A DNA stretch of 31,316 nucleotides. Origin: Brachionus rotundiformis (Eukaryota > Rotifera > Eurotatoria > Ploima > Brachionidae). Under the pieces are notes generated by a model. That model saw only the letters and a list, made by a program, of their open reading frames with translations, was not told where the DNA came from and did not search any database. The position numbers and the translations under genes are program-made. Location: positions 6,183,405 to 6,214,720 of the forward strand of contig JAESIW010000020.1 in the NCBI GenBank assembly GCA_016802295.1, in the 5' to 3' direction. Shown piece after piece: positions 8,891 to 18,641 of the stretch (its first letter is position 1; every line of letters starts with the position of its first letter).

Positions 8891-9111
8891 TGAAAATACA
8901 GAAAAAAATAAGTAAAGTTTTATTTTGTGAACAAATAATGTTTTTAGTGAACAAAAAAATTAAACAAAATATGTAATGGATACAACAATTTAAATTTCCC
9001 TCAACTTTGGACTAGATAGTTGGTCATATTAAAACATAGCACCAATTTAACTTATTAAAAATTAGTATATATTGCATATACTTATATATAGATTAAGGCA
9101 TATATTTTTTC

Positions 9112-9262
9112 TAGTAGCTAATTTATTTTTCTCGAGTAGCTAATTTATTTTTCTCGAGTAGCTAATTTACTTTTCAAAATAGCTAATTGAAATAAAAAAA
9201 ATATTTTGTTCAGTAGCTAAATTATTTCATATAATAGCTAATCCATTTTTTGATGTAGCAAC
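9112..9262 (+). repeat. degenerate tandem repeat, ~22-bp unit with TAGCTAA core
   Basis: Two identical 22-bp units (TAGCTAATTT... ending CTCGAG) at 9115-9158, then a third changed unit and further copies of the TAGCTAA core at about 9180, 9212, 9234 and 9255 with irregular spacing. It lies directly upstream of a MULE transposase remnant and could be its subterminal repeat region. Confidence 0.7.
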
Positions 9263-9309
9263 TTTTTAATAATGATTTTGAGGTCTAATTTAAATAAATT
9301 GTCAACATG

Positions 9310-9900
9310 TAAGTGATAAAAATCACCTATTTTTATCAATCACTAACAGTTAAACAAAACAAGCGCATTGTTAAGCTCAGACACAATAATAGAGTTGTAT
9401 ATATGGTATCGTCAACAAAAGTTGATTATGAAGCAACTAAAGAAGGTTGTAGAAACTATTTGAACTCATCTGGTCCTTGGTCTACATTTCAATAATATGT
9501 GTTATGGAACAATTCATACAAGATCATAGAAATTAATGAACTAGTATGGGAATTGAGCAAATGTTCTTGTTAATATTGGAAAAAACACTACATCTGCAAA
9601 CATGTAATCGGCATCAGTTACGAATTGTCCAAGTTTGACAGGTTTCCAGCTTTAGATTTGGGTATTGAACAAAACGCAAAAAGGGGTAGACTTCTGCTCT
9701 TGAAAGAAACTCAGCTGACCCTTTATATCCGAAATTGTTTAATAGACCAACAACATCAGAACAAGTAACCGCTGGTACAACAAATAGTGAAACAAATGAT
9801 AGTCAACCAGCATTAAATGATTTAGCAAATCAAGCTGAACCTTCAAAGCGTCCAAGAGGTCCAATTTTTTTTCAAAAACTAAGCTATAGATTAAAAATTA
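9310..9900 (+). pseudogene. MULE-type transposase C-terminus with SWIM zinc finger, decayed
   Basis: Translated pieces read ...RVVYMVSSTKVDYEATKEGC..., then WELSKCSC, a stop, then YWKKHYICKHVIG, i.e. the Cys-x-Cys...Cys-x-His SWIM finger found near the C-terminus of MULE transposases, followed by a basic KRGR stretch and a low-complexity tail (NRPTTSEQVTAGTTNSE). There are at least two in-frame stops (TAA near 9493 and within the SWIM finger near 9571) and a frameshift near 9690. The upstream DDE catalytic part is absent. It matches the minus-strand remnant at 19.9-20.6 kb in the same region, so both come from one element family. Confidence 0.8.
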
Positions 9901-10139
9901 AAAACAATATTTAAAATTGGACACTACCACTCTTATAACATAAATTAAATAAAATATATAATATATTGAATAAAGTTTCCCATAAATTTATTAAAGTAAA
10001 ATAAAAACTGAAATTACATAAAATTTTTAATAAAATTCAATACAATCAATTAAATTCCTAATATTTCTTAATGATTTATACTATTTCATCAAAAAAATCA
10101 CAAAAATAATAAATTCAAACAAAATTTTTTAATTATTTT

Positions 10140-10450
10140 TTTTGTTAACATTTATTAATAGGACAATAAGGCTTACTTTCATTGTCATTTAGTCTTTTTA
10201 GTTTGGAACTCGGTTCTTGAGTAGTTGTATCATCATCGAAAATCTTCTTCTTGATCTTTTCTCAAGTTCTCTCAATTTTTTTGATGACGCGCGTCTCTTT
10301 CTATTATTATGAATAGGTAAATCCATTCCGACCAAGTTAAAATCAAGAAGATGAAGTCTAAATGACCATGAAATTACATAATTACATTTATAGTGCTTTT
10401 GCCAAAATGTACAAATGCAAGTGCTTAACTTCCAGTTTTCTAGATTAATA
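10140..10450 (-). pseudogene. second, more diverged MULE/SWIM transposase remnant
   Basis: On the minus strand the translation gives NWKLSTCICTFWQKHYKCNY, a SWIM finger whose last His has become Tyr, then a basic KRRAS stretch and, after a frameshift and a stop, a polar tail (TTQEPSSKLKRLNDNE). Only the C-terminal part of the transposase is left. It faces the copy at 9.3-9.9 kb tail to tail. Confidence 0.65.
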
Positions 10451-10807
10451 TTTATTATATAAAATGAATAAATACACTACATCATTTAATCAATAGTCGA
10501 CCATTCTTTATTTTCTAGACTCTTAATTAATTTAGTAAAAAATCAATAGCATTATTTAATTTTTATTTAAAACGATTTTTTTTTTTTTAATATGCAGCTT
10601 TTATTCAAAGAATGGTCATTGATTATATTTCGCGTTTAAAATTTCTTATTAGGTACCAAGTCAAAAGAAAACGCAATAGAAAAATATAAAAACAGCTCTA
10701 CTTGAGAGTCTCTATGGTTACTATGGTTTAAAAAAGTTGACAAATTTGAAAAAAATAGGATTATTTAATAAATTAAATCATAAATTTTTGATTAAATTAA
10801 CATAAAA
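10451..10807. other. AT-rich stretch upstream of the LRR gene
   Basis: Presumed promoter and 5' UTR of the LRR gene. No other feature recognised. Confidence 0.45.
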
Positions 10808-12418
10808 ATGACCAACAGAATCGAGACTCTTGATCAATATCTGTCAGTGTGTAAACTCCACAAAAAAGAAGTGAACAAATTAATAAAAACAATTCTAGAA
10901 AATCAAACACAAACAGAACCAGTAGCAAAGTAGCATTAAAAATTGTATTAAAATTTTAAAAATAAAAATTATTTAAAAAAAAAGAACTGAAAATATCAAT
11001 TTGAGTAACAATTTAAATTTAAGAGGAAACAATTATTTCCTCGAAGGTACAAAGCTTGAAAATGATGATGCATTTTGTTTGTATCATACCCTCAAAATTA
11101 ACTCTTGGGTTGTCAATTTAGACTTAAGATTTAACAAGTTGAACGATGAAGGCGCCACTTGGATTGCCAAAATAATCTCAGTAAATCATTACTTAAAAAA
11201 AAATAAACTAATTAATATTTTTTTAAATTAGGAGAACAATACCATGAAATTTTTGAATCTTATGTGTAATGAAATTGGACCAGAGGGTGCTGAACAAATA
11301 GCCTTAGCTCTACAAGCAAGAATTTTTGGTTAATTTTAAAAAAAATGTCTAAAATTAAAATTTAAGAAAAACAGCACTTTGATTTATTTGAATTTAAATG
11401 GAAATAAAATAGGAAATAAGGGTGGTATGTGTTTCGCTCAAATGTTACAAGTGAACACATCACTACAGCATTTGGACATCGGCGAGACCGATTTGGTACT
11501 ATTTTAAATAATTTAACCAATTTAAAATTAATAATATTTTAAGAAAATTGAAAGTTTAATTGCTCTGGCTACTATTTTGAATTATAATCGAACCTTGAAG
11601 TCTATAAATGTAAGTCGCCCTGTTCCGCAATATCAATTCGCCAATTGGATGGATGAAATTGCCCAGCATTTTGCCAACATGCTCAAAGTCAATAAAATAC
11701 TTAAACAACTAGTGATGAAAAAATTCGAAATGAGAGACTACGGAATGCATTGGATTTGTGATAAACTTATATCAAATTATCATTTAATACATTTGGATCT
11801 GAGTTGGTGAGAAATTTAAAAGCCAAAAGAAAGTGCTTATTATAAAATTTTATCTTAGCAATCGAATAACAAGAGATGGTGCAAAAGATCTGGCTATTTT
11901 GCTAGAAAGAAACAATCCATTAAAAATACTGGACCTTGGCTACAATAGACTGGAGGATGACGGAGCTATTTTAATAGCCGATTCCTTAACATATGCAAAC
12001 ACTAATTTACAAAAGTAAATGAGATATTTGGAAAAAAATAAAATTTTGTTTTAAATTTTTACCAAGACTTTCAATAAAGTCTAATAACATAGGTGCCAAG
12101 GGTTTGTGTGCTTTGGCCGAAGCTTTAGAACGGAATCACGTTCTAACTCATATTTATATTTGGGGAAATAGACTTGAAGAAGCAGGATGCATTGTAAAAA
12201 ATTTAATTAATTTTAAAAGCTTAATTACAAATTTTGATAAGGCTTTCAAAAAATTGATAGACAAATCACGTTTAAAGCAAGAAAATACCGATGTTAAGCC
12301 TTATATAGTGGATGGAAAGACTTATTTATGTGAGCTAACAAGTGACATAAGTATGTTTTATTATTGGCAACCGGCACATGGTGACGGAGTATTTAACACT
12401 TTAATTGAAGCTTTTTAA
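10808..12418 (+). CDS. leucine-rich-repeat protein, LRRC34-like, seven exons
   Basis: Seven exons join in phase: 10808-10929, 10985-11180, 11232-11315, 11367-11495, 11544-11806, 11859-12014 and 12067-12418, giving 433 residues. Introns are 48-55 nt; the third has a GC donor (CAA|GCAAGA) with a normal AAG acceptor, the others are GT-AG. The N-terminal ~40 residues are polar and helical, followed by ribonuclease-inhibitor-type LRRs, each with L-x-L-x-x-N-x-I/L...G (LDLRFNKLNDEG, LNLMCNEIGPEG, LNLNGNKIGNKG, LDLSCNRITRDG, LDLGYNRLEDDG, IYIWGNRLEEAG). The tail (VKPYIVDGKTYLCEL...YYWQPAHGDGVF) resembles the C-terminus of LRRC34, a protein linked to ribosome biogenesis in germ and stem cells. LRR scaffolds bind proteins; no catalytic domain is present. 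Orthology with LRRC34 is likely but rests on memory of the family. Confidence 0.85.
11316..11366 (+). other. GC-AG intron of the LRR gene
   Basis: A 51-nt intron starting GCAAGA and ending TTTAAG. Only this boundary keeps the LRR frame (…ALALQ|KNSTLIYLNL…). The nearest GT (11329) would shift the frame of the next exon. Confidence 0.75.
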
Positions 12419-12426
12419 TTATTGTT

Positions 12427-12492
12427 TAATATATTTTATTAAAAATAAGGCGTGATATAAATAAAGATATTTTTCTTGATAATTTTTTATTA
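12427..12492 (+). repeat. left ~60-bp direct repeat flanking LINE fragment A
   Basis: The AT-rich block around ATAAGGCGTGATATAAATAA recurs at 12941-13004 on the other side of the LINE fragment with a few changes. It lies directly 3' of the LRR gene. Confidence 0.7.
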
Positions 12493-12940
12493 GGCTATAA
12501 ATTTCCCAATGAGAAGTATGCTGATGATACTAAAGTTTGTCTGTACAAACCTCTACTTCAGAAATATACAGATTTCATTTCAAGTTGGTCACTTATTGGA
12601 TTTAAATATGGAAAAATATAGTGCTATACTTTTGAATCAAAAAATTCTTTAAATGATTATACCATTCATGGCAATTATAGTCGTGATAATCATTTTTGGG
12701 TAAAAAGTTAAAGGTTTCAAGAGGTTAAACATTGATTCATTAAGAAGGTTTTGGTAAAACCTAATCTAGGGTTTGCCCGGCAATTTTTGGCAAAAATTTT
12801 TGGTATCGATTTCTTGAAAAAGTCGAGAAGGCTCAAATAAGAGCGACAAAGATAATTACTTCATGAGTAAAAATAGTTCAAGAGGCAGACGAATTTGCCA
12901 AAGCTCTTAGCTGAGCTAGCATATTTAAACAAAATTAATA
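12493..12940 (+). mobile_element. LINE reverse-transcriptase fragment A
   Basis: The plus strand encodes pieces of a non-LTR retrotransposon polymerase. KYADDTKVCLYKPLL contains the F/Y-x-D-D active-site motif, then LQKYTDFISSWSLIGFKYGK and SKNSLNDYTIHG (thumb region). After stops and frame changes come LVKPNLGFA and EKAQ, which match the L-V-R-P...L-E-K-V-Q-R-R-A-T-K end of these enzymes. It is 5'-truncated and dead. It forms one end of the 750-bp unit repeated at 17379-18129. Confidence 0.75.
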
Positions 12941-13004
12941 CATTTCATTAAAAAATAAGGCCTGATATAAATAAAGATATTTTCTTAATAATTTTTTATT
13001 AAAT
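12941..13004 (+). repeat. right ~60-bp direct repeat flanking LINE fragment A
   Basis: Partner of 12427-12492 (ATAAGGCCTGATATAAATAA core). A third copy lies at about 17836-17889 next to the TIMM9 gene. It may be an unusually long target-site duplication or a recombination scar. Confidence 0.7.
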
Positions 13005-13017
13005 TTTGTTTGGATTT

Positions 13018-13242
13018 TTACTTAAAGAGGCCCATTTTTTGTGCAGCAACTACTTGGTTTTCATTAATTAACATCTGATGCTCTTGAAATCTCATCGAAA
13101 CTCGCTGGTTCATTTTTAGGTATTTTTCTAGGCAATTTGTGACACAGGTATCTTCGGTGTTTAGGACCTTTCGGCTTGTAAAATCGTTCACACAATCATT
13201 GAAACAAATTTCAGCTATTTTATTATATTGTTTAATAAATTC
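13018..13242 (-). pseudogene. TIMM9 second-exon pseudogene
   Basis: The minus strand carries an almost exact copy of exon 2 of the TIMM9 gene at 17.9 kb, including both twin CX3C motifs (CFNDC and CVTNC) and the tail QKMGLFK. At its 5' edge a ~22-bp insertion breaks the frame and brings in stops. The inserted bases are the inverse of the flanking sequence, giving a TTAAGATAAAAG/CTTTTATCTTAA palindrome. No exon 1 lies upstream. It is a by-product of the 750-bp duplication. Confidence 0.85.
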
Positions 13243-13271
13243 AATTTATTAAGATAAAAGAGTCTTTTATC

Positions 13272-13469
13272 TTAATTTTTTTTATTCAATTCATAGTTTT
13301 GGATTCCACCAGGGATTTTCGGAATGTCTTTAGCTTTCGTTAAAACCCAGACGCTATAAATATTCATTGATGAAACAATGGTAAATAAAAATATAATTGC
13401 TAAAAAAAGTGAATAAAATTGCAAAATAAACATCAATATAAAAAGCAAAAAATAATAATTTACTTCCAA
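13272..13469 (-). CDS. possible terminal exon of a small membrane protein
   Basis: An open frame of about 65 residues on the minus strand. Two closely spaced hydrophobic segments (NYYFLLFILMFILQFYSLFL, AIIFLFTIVSSM) are followed by NIYSVWVLTKAKDIPKIPGG and a polar end. There is no ATG at the start; the frame is open back to an acceptor-like TTAG at about 13484, so it looks like a last exon whose upstream exons I cannot place. I do not recognise a family. It could be a chance frame, as T-rich DNA easily yields hydrophobic translations, but the C-terminal part is less biased. Confidence 0.3.
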   Translation of the reverse strand: MEVNYYFLLFILMFILQFYSLFLAIIFLFTIVSSMNIYSVWVLTKAKDIPKIPGGIQNYELNKKN

Positions 13470-13829
13470 GAAAATTGTTTTCTAATTTGATAAATAATTC
13501 AATCTAATAATTTCGAATAATTAAATTAAAAGCTAAATTATCAGGATTTAAATTCCTCAATAAAAATATCTTCAAAGTTAAATATCGATTTTTGAATTAA
13601 TAAAAGGCAAATTTAGAAAAAAGAAATTCTTTAATAAAAATTAAATTGAAAATTAATTTTATAGTGCAAAAAACCATGATTAAAATTTACTTGGAAAAAG
13701 ATCCTTTTAGATGACAAATTTTACAAATAAAAAGATAATATACTTGTTTTAATGTATTTTTATACCAACATAATAAAACAGATCTGTTATTTTGTTAAAA
13801 CAAGCATTCAATTACTCATCTTAAAAAAC
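13470..13829. other. AT-rich intergenic stretch
   Basis: Spacer between the pseudo-TIMM9 region and opsin 1. Possible upstream exons of the preceding membrane-protein frame, but none can be fixed. Confidence 0.4.
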
Positions 13830-15064
13830 TCAAAAAAGTTTTTTAAATTTTTTGAGTACTTGTTTATTTGTGAAAATGTAAATTCCAGAAGACCAGACAA
13901 GTGATGCTTTGGCAAACATGGAAGGAATGGTAGCAGTGAGTGGGTCCATTTTTCCATGATCGAAAAAAGCTGTGTACATGCTCACAACAGCATATGGTGT
14001 CCAACTAATTACAAAACTAGCTTTAATTAAAAATGGTCAATAGATTTACAATTGAAAAACAAAAATTAAAAATTGACTAGTCACCAATTAAAATTAGAGC
14101 TGAAATAGTCAACTCTTTTTCCATGCGAATTTTCTTGATCATTTTTCGATCCAAAATACCATTTGAATTGTTCAAAAATTTTGGCAAATTACGGATCTTT
14201 TTTATTTTAAAAGAAATGTGTAAATTCTTGACCATCACTAGTTTTAAATTTACTATGATAATGAGCTTTATGTTGAAGAATATAATTGCAGATAAAGGCA
14301 GCACATAGACAAAGGTAAAAATTGTTATATTGTAGCTCAATACATTGAATGTTCTTTAAAAACACATTTCACTTTTTTTAATCAATTCGCTTTTATTTTA
14401 ATCTTAATCAAACCTCTCGTTCCATTCAACACTGCAGCTTGTCAAAGCTCCTTCCAGTGAGTAATGGGACCATCCGATGATAGGAAATGCGGCCCACAAT
14501 GATCCAAATAGAGAACAGAAGATTATTATTATGATGGATGTTTTGTAGTTAAATCTTTTAATACTTAGAGGCCTATAAATTATATAAAACCTTTACAAAA
14601 ATTTTAAAATTATCTAACTCTAATTTTTTTAGATTTTTTTTTATTCTTAACCTTTCGAATGATAACGCGGTTAGTAGATAAAGACTAACACATCCAATCG
14701 AGTACATGACAAATCCAGCAAAAATACATCCACCTTTTCCATATATCCATCTAATAAATATTTTTTTATTTTTACCAAATAAATGGATTTTTTACTTGCA
14801 GTAGAAATTGCTTAAGATTACCATCGGCATTTGTATTAAAGATCCTAATAAATTACAAAACGTAATTGCCAATATGAATATGTTCATCGAAGTTCGCAAA
14901 TCTTTGAAATAGATCAAAATCCAAAACAATACTGAATTCGAAACTAAGCTGAATAAGAAAACAAAAATATAATAGATTCCGATCATCCATAGCTTGTAGC
15001 AGCTTATTGCTGGCTCAACATCGTAAGGATCAGAATTTCCTTTTAAAAGTGAATTATTATACAT
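13830..15064 (-). CDS. opsin 1, ciliary/xenopsin-like, with short C-tail
   Basis: Five exons on the minus strand: 15064-14796, 14750-14652, 14590-14414, 14353-14085 and 14020-13830, giving 334 residues. It is a seven-helix receptor with opsin hallmarks. Helix 2 has Asn at the 2.50 position, helix 3 starts with the Cys of the disulphide and ends SFERF (the E/DRY site), and loop 2 reads GWSHYSLEGALTSCSVEW with the Glu used as counterion (Glu181 in bovine numbering). Helix 6 has SWTPYA. Helix 7 has MFAKAS with the retinal-binding Lys. The NKQ triad after helix 7 is the mark of ciliary opsins and xenopsins. Position 113 is Ala, so Glu181 is the likely counterion. NPxxY is replaced by SSGIY. The protein stops right after NKQVLKKFKKLF, without the Ser/Thr-rich tail of opsin 2. 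It should detect light through a G protein. Confidence 0.88.
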
Positions 15065-17378
15065 TTTTCTCTTTGTACTAATCTTAAAAGAATATATTTG
15101 ACTTTTTACTTCATTAATGTCTTTAATATTTTTTTAGATCACTAACAAAATTTTTAATCATCTAAATTATTATTTTTATAACTTAACTAGAATTAATTCA
15201 ATTTAAGTATTTAAACTAATTAATACTAGGCAAATTTTGATTGAATTAAATTAAACTTCATATTTAATATCTTGAAACTTGAACAAGATTAAATTTTTTT
15301 GAGAATATCAGACTAAGATGCTTTTTATATTTGAATACCCCACATGAATTCGATTTTTATTTCTTTTAAAATTATAATTTAATTAATTAGAAAAGATAAG
15401 ATAAATTAATCAAAAGAAAAATATATATTTTGATCTGTTGATATTTTTTAATCTAAATGCAATCTTAAATTCGGTTTAAATAAAGGAAAATAAGAAATTT
15501 ATAATTGAAATAATTAACACATATCAGACTTTTAATTGAGCATCAAAATTTTTAATTCTTTAACAAAGAAAGCATTTTTAATTGTATTATAAGACATTTA
15601 TTTATGCTTATATTTTTTTGTCTAATCTTCGATATGTCTTCTATAACCCGTTGTTTAGGTTCTTTTTTTCAAGTCATTAATTTATAGGAAATCAAGGTAA
15701 TTATTTTATTAGTTTTTAAAATCGTCTACTGTCTTATTAAAATAAGAAATTTACTTTTATATTTAATAAGTAAAACATTATTCAGATCTTTTTTGTATGT
15801 TTTTCCGTTTTTAGACTATTAATCAAAAATATTATTATTTCATCATTTATTTTATAATAAATTTAGAATATTAAGCAAAATGCGACCAAAATATCGATTC
15901 GAATCTTTCTCAACCAGAAGTGCCATCTAACATATAAGACAATCATTTTAATGTATTTTAAAAGGTTTTTTTTCTCTTTTTTTACATATTTTCCTTTTTA
16001 TCCTAATAAAATTGATGTGTAATGAATTTTTAGTGTGAAAAAAATTGAAAATAATTAATTAAATAAATTTTAATATCTAAGAATTTAATTATCATGTATT
16101 AAGTATCATGCTTTCCTTTTAAAAAAAATATCTCTTCCTAAAATAATCAATAGATATCAAGGATCAGAAAAAATATAATTGCAGGAAGATTTCGGAATAT
16201 CGCTAGTTATAAGTCCACAAAACGGAACCAAGTCTTTCTTTATATTCAAAACAAACTCGTACATGTAAACCTTTTTAAAAGAGAGGCAATTATCTTTAAT
16301 TTATAATAAAATAAATGAATAAACTTGATGTTGCCATTCGATTGGTAAAACAATTAACTGAACCAATTAATAGAAGCGATAGGTCCGCAAGACAATGAAC
16401 TTAATCAACAACAAAAAGTCAAAATTATACAGGAGCAGCAGGAGGACTCAAGAATGAGGCAAGATATCTTTATTGTGAAAAGAGTCTCAACTGAAAGCCT
16501 TTGGTAAATCAGTATCCGACTTATCAACTAGGTAAACCACTAATGAATTAGTGAGCAATATTCAACTGATAAACTTGTATAAATCCAATGCTTAATGGTA
16601 CTGTCAGTTTGATTAATATCAGTCAGTACCATAGATCTTAGTAATTTTTTAATGTATTTATAATTTATATATATTTTGGTTTTATTTCAAAATTCTAGAT
16701 TAAAAAAATTATTCTCATTTATTTATTTTATAAACTATCCAGAAAGTTTGCTGGTTTTATTTAAGCTTTGTTTTTATAAACTATTAATTGGTCACAAATC
16801 AATGGACACACTTAGGCCTGATCTTTAAATATTGAAGAAGATTAAAAATTTAATCTTTTGTATATGCTTTCATAAAGAATAATAAAAAATTATATTTAAA
16901 AAGTTTTTAAATTTAAACTCAAAAGAAAAAATAATGGAAATAAATTGTTTTATATTAAAACATTTTTCAAGAAATTATCTCATTGTCCTTCAAGGGTTTC
17001 TAAAATTTATGTTTTAATGTTTTTTTTTATTAAAAAAAATATGATACAATAAAAGTTTATTTTAATTTTATTAACTAGTTTCAAAACCTGGACTTGAAAT
17101 TCTAACAATTAAATTTATATATTTTTAAAAACTAAGATAATTTTTAAATTCTTTAGCCAAAAATAGATTTACAATACCAATATTAAAAATTCTAGCTTTT
17201 AATTATTTGTACTCAAGCACACTAGTCAGTCTTAAAATTTATTTTTAATGCAAAGATGTAGACAATTAGGATTAGCAGAAAAAAATTAATAGTTTATTTG
17301 GAAGTTAATTTAATTAAAAATTTGTTTAATTTTTTCAAATATTTAATTTATAGGATAATAAATATTCAAGAAAAAAAA
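15065..17378. other. long AT-rich region without a confident gene
   Basis: About 2.3 kb upstream of opsin 1. Mostly low-complexity AT. A more balanced patch at 16160-16640 gives short coding-like pieces on both strands (for example MYEFVLNIKKDLVPFCG on minus, IIQEQQEDSRMRQD on plus) that I cannot assign and that look like decayed transposon. An inverted repeat lies at 16595-16632. Confidence 0.45.
16595..16632. repeat. 9-bp inverted repeat (hairpin)
   Basis: ATGGTACTG and CAGTACCAT flank a 20-bp partly self-complementary centre. It could be a tiny MITE remnant; function unknown. Confidence 0.5.
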
Positions 17379-17835
17379 GGCTATAAATTTCCCAATGAGA
17401 AGTATGTTGATGATACTAAAGTTTGTCTGTACAAACCTCTACTTCAGAAATATACAGATTTCATTTCAAGTTGGTCACTTATTGGATTTAAATATGGAAA
17501 AATATAGTGCTATACTTTTGAATCAAAAAATTCTTTAAATGATTATACCATTCATGGCAATTATAGTCGTGATAATCATTTTTGGGTAAAAAGTTAAAGG
17601 TTTCAAGAGGTTAAACATTGATTCATTAAGAATGTTTTGGTAAAACCTAATCTAGGGTTTGCCCGGCAATTTTTGGCAAAAATTTTTGGTATCGATTTCT
17701 TGAAAAAGTCGAGAAGGCTCAAAGAAGAGCGACAAAGATAATTACTTCATGAGTAAAAATAGTTCAAGAGGCAGACGAATTTGCCAAAGCTCTTAGCTGA
17801 GCTAGCATATTTAAACAAAATTAATACATTTCATT
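17379..17835 (+). mobile_element. LINE reverse-transcriptase fragment B
   Basis: Near-identical to fragment A. It shows GYKFPNEKYVDDTKVCLYKP with the Y-V-D-D active-site motif, then LQKYTDFISSWSL, LVKPNLGFARQFL and EKAQRRATKII, the typical end of LINE polymerases. Stops and frameshifts are shared with fragment A, so the element was already dead when the ~750-bp unit was duplicated. It lies tail to tail with TIMM9. Confidence 0.75.
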
Positions 17836-17904
17836 AAAAAATAAGGCCTGATATAAATAAAGATATTTTTCTTAATAATTTTTTATTAAATTTTGTTTGG
17901 ATTT

Positions 17905-18233
17905 TTACTTAAAGAGGCCCATTTTTTGTGCAGCAACTACTTGGTTTTCATTAATTAACATCTGATGCTCTTGAAATCTCATCGAAACTCGCTGGTTCAT
18001 TTTTAGGTATTTTTCTAGGCAATTTGTGACACAGGTATCTTCGGTGTTTAGGACCTTTCGGCTTGTAAAATCGTTCACACAATCATTGAAACAAATTTCA
18101 GCTATTTTATTATATTGTTTAATAAATTCTTTTATCTTAAGATATAAATAAAAATAAGCTAAAAATTAAATATTTTTGGACAATTTACAGCTGGAATTGT
18201 CTCTTCAAAATTTTGGACATTTGGATTTTGCAT
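17905..18233 (-). CDS. TIMM9: TIM9, small Tim chaperone of the mitochondrial intermembrane space
   Basis: Two exons on the minus strand: 18233-18189 (15 codons, MQNPNVQNFEETIPA) and 18135-17905, with a 53-nt intron (GTAAAT...TTAAG); 91 residues against 89 in human. Twin CX3C motifs, CFNDC and CVTNC, form the two disulphides of the small-Tim fold. KYLKMNQRVSMRFQEHQ matches TIM9 closely. TIM9 with TIM10 forms a hexamer that carries hydrophobic carrier and outer-membrane proteins across the intermembrane space. Exon 2 and the downstream LINE fragment are duplicated at 12.5-13.2 kb, where the copy is broken. The start is the only ATG that gives a normal-length N-terminus. Confidence 0.92.
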
Positions 18234-18384
18234 TTTTCAGATTTTTTTCTTTGTGAATAATAAAAACAAGCTACTTGAAAGATTTCTAGTTGAAAAAAAT
18301 CCAGTTTAATATTTCAAATTTACATTAAGGTATAATTTTCCAAACTAAATCAAAACCATCTTTACAATTAAACTTTTTTAAAAC

Positions 18385-18580
18385 AAAAACTTTGGCAAAT
18401 TACCGATCTATTTTAATATAAGGAAAAATCTAAATTTTGACCACTAGTTTTAAATTTAAAATGATAATGAACTTTATGTTGAAAAATGTACCAATTGTAA
18501 TAGACAAAAGTAACAATTGTACATTGTATGTTCTTTAAAAACATATTTCGCTTTTTTTTAATTAATTCCCTTTTATTTTA
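18385..18580 (-). pseudogene. opsin exon-4 fragment, decayed
   Basis: A third copy of the opsin sequence, aligned to exon 4 and the start of intron 3 of opsins 1 and 2 but with many substitutions and indels (for example around AACTTTATGTTGAA and TGTATGTTCTTTAAAAACAT). No other opsin exon is present nearby. It lies just upstream of TIMM9, as opsin 1 lies upstream of the TIMM9 pseudogene, so both may have been duplicated together. Confidence 0.7.
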
Positions 18581-18641
18581 AAAGCAAAATATATAATATA
18601 TTAAAAAGATATTCTTTTGTTCTTCATGTTATTACACCTAA

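Noticed and set aside
14123..14308. Plus-strand hydrophobic frame (also at 22440-22670)
   Set aside because: Antisense of opsin exon 4; duplicated only because the opsins are duplicated.
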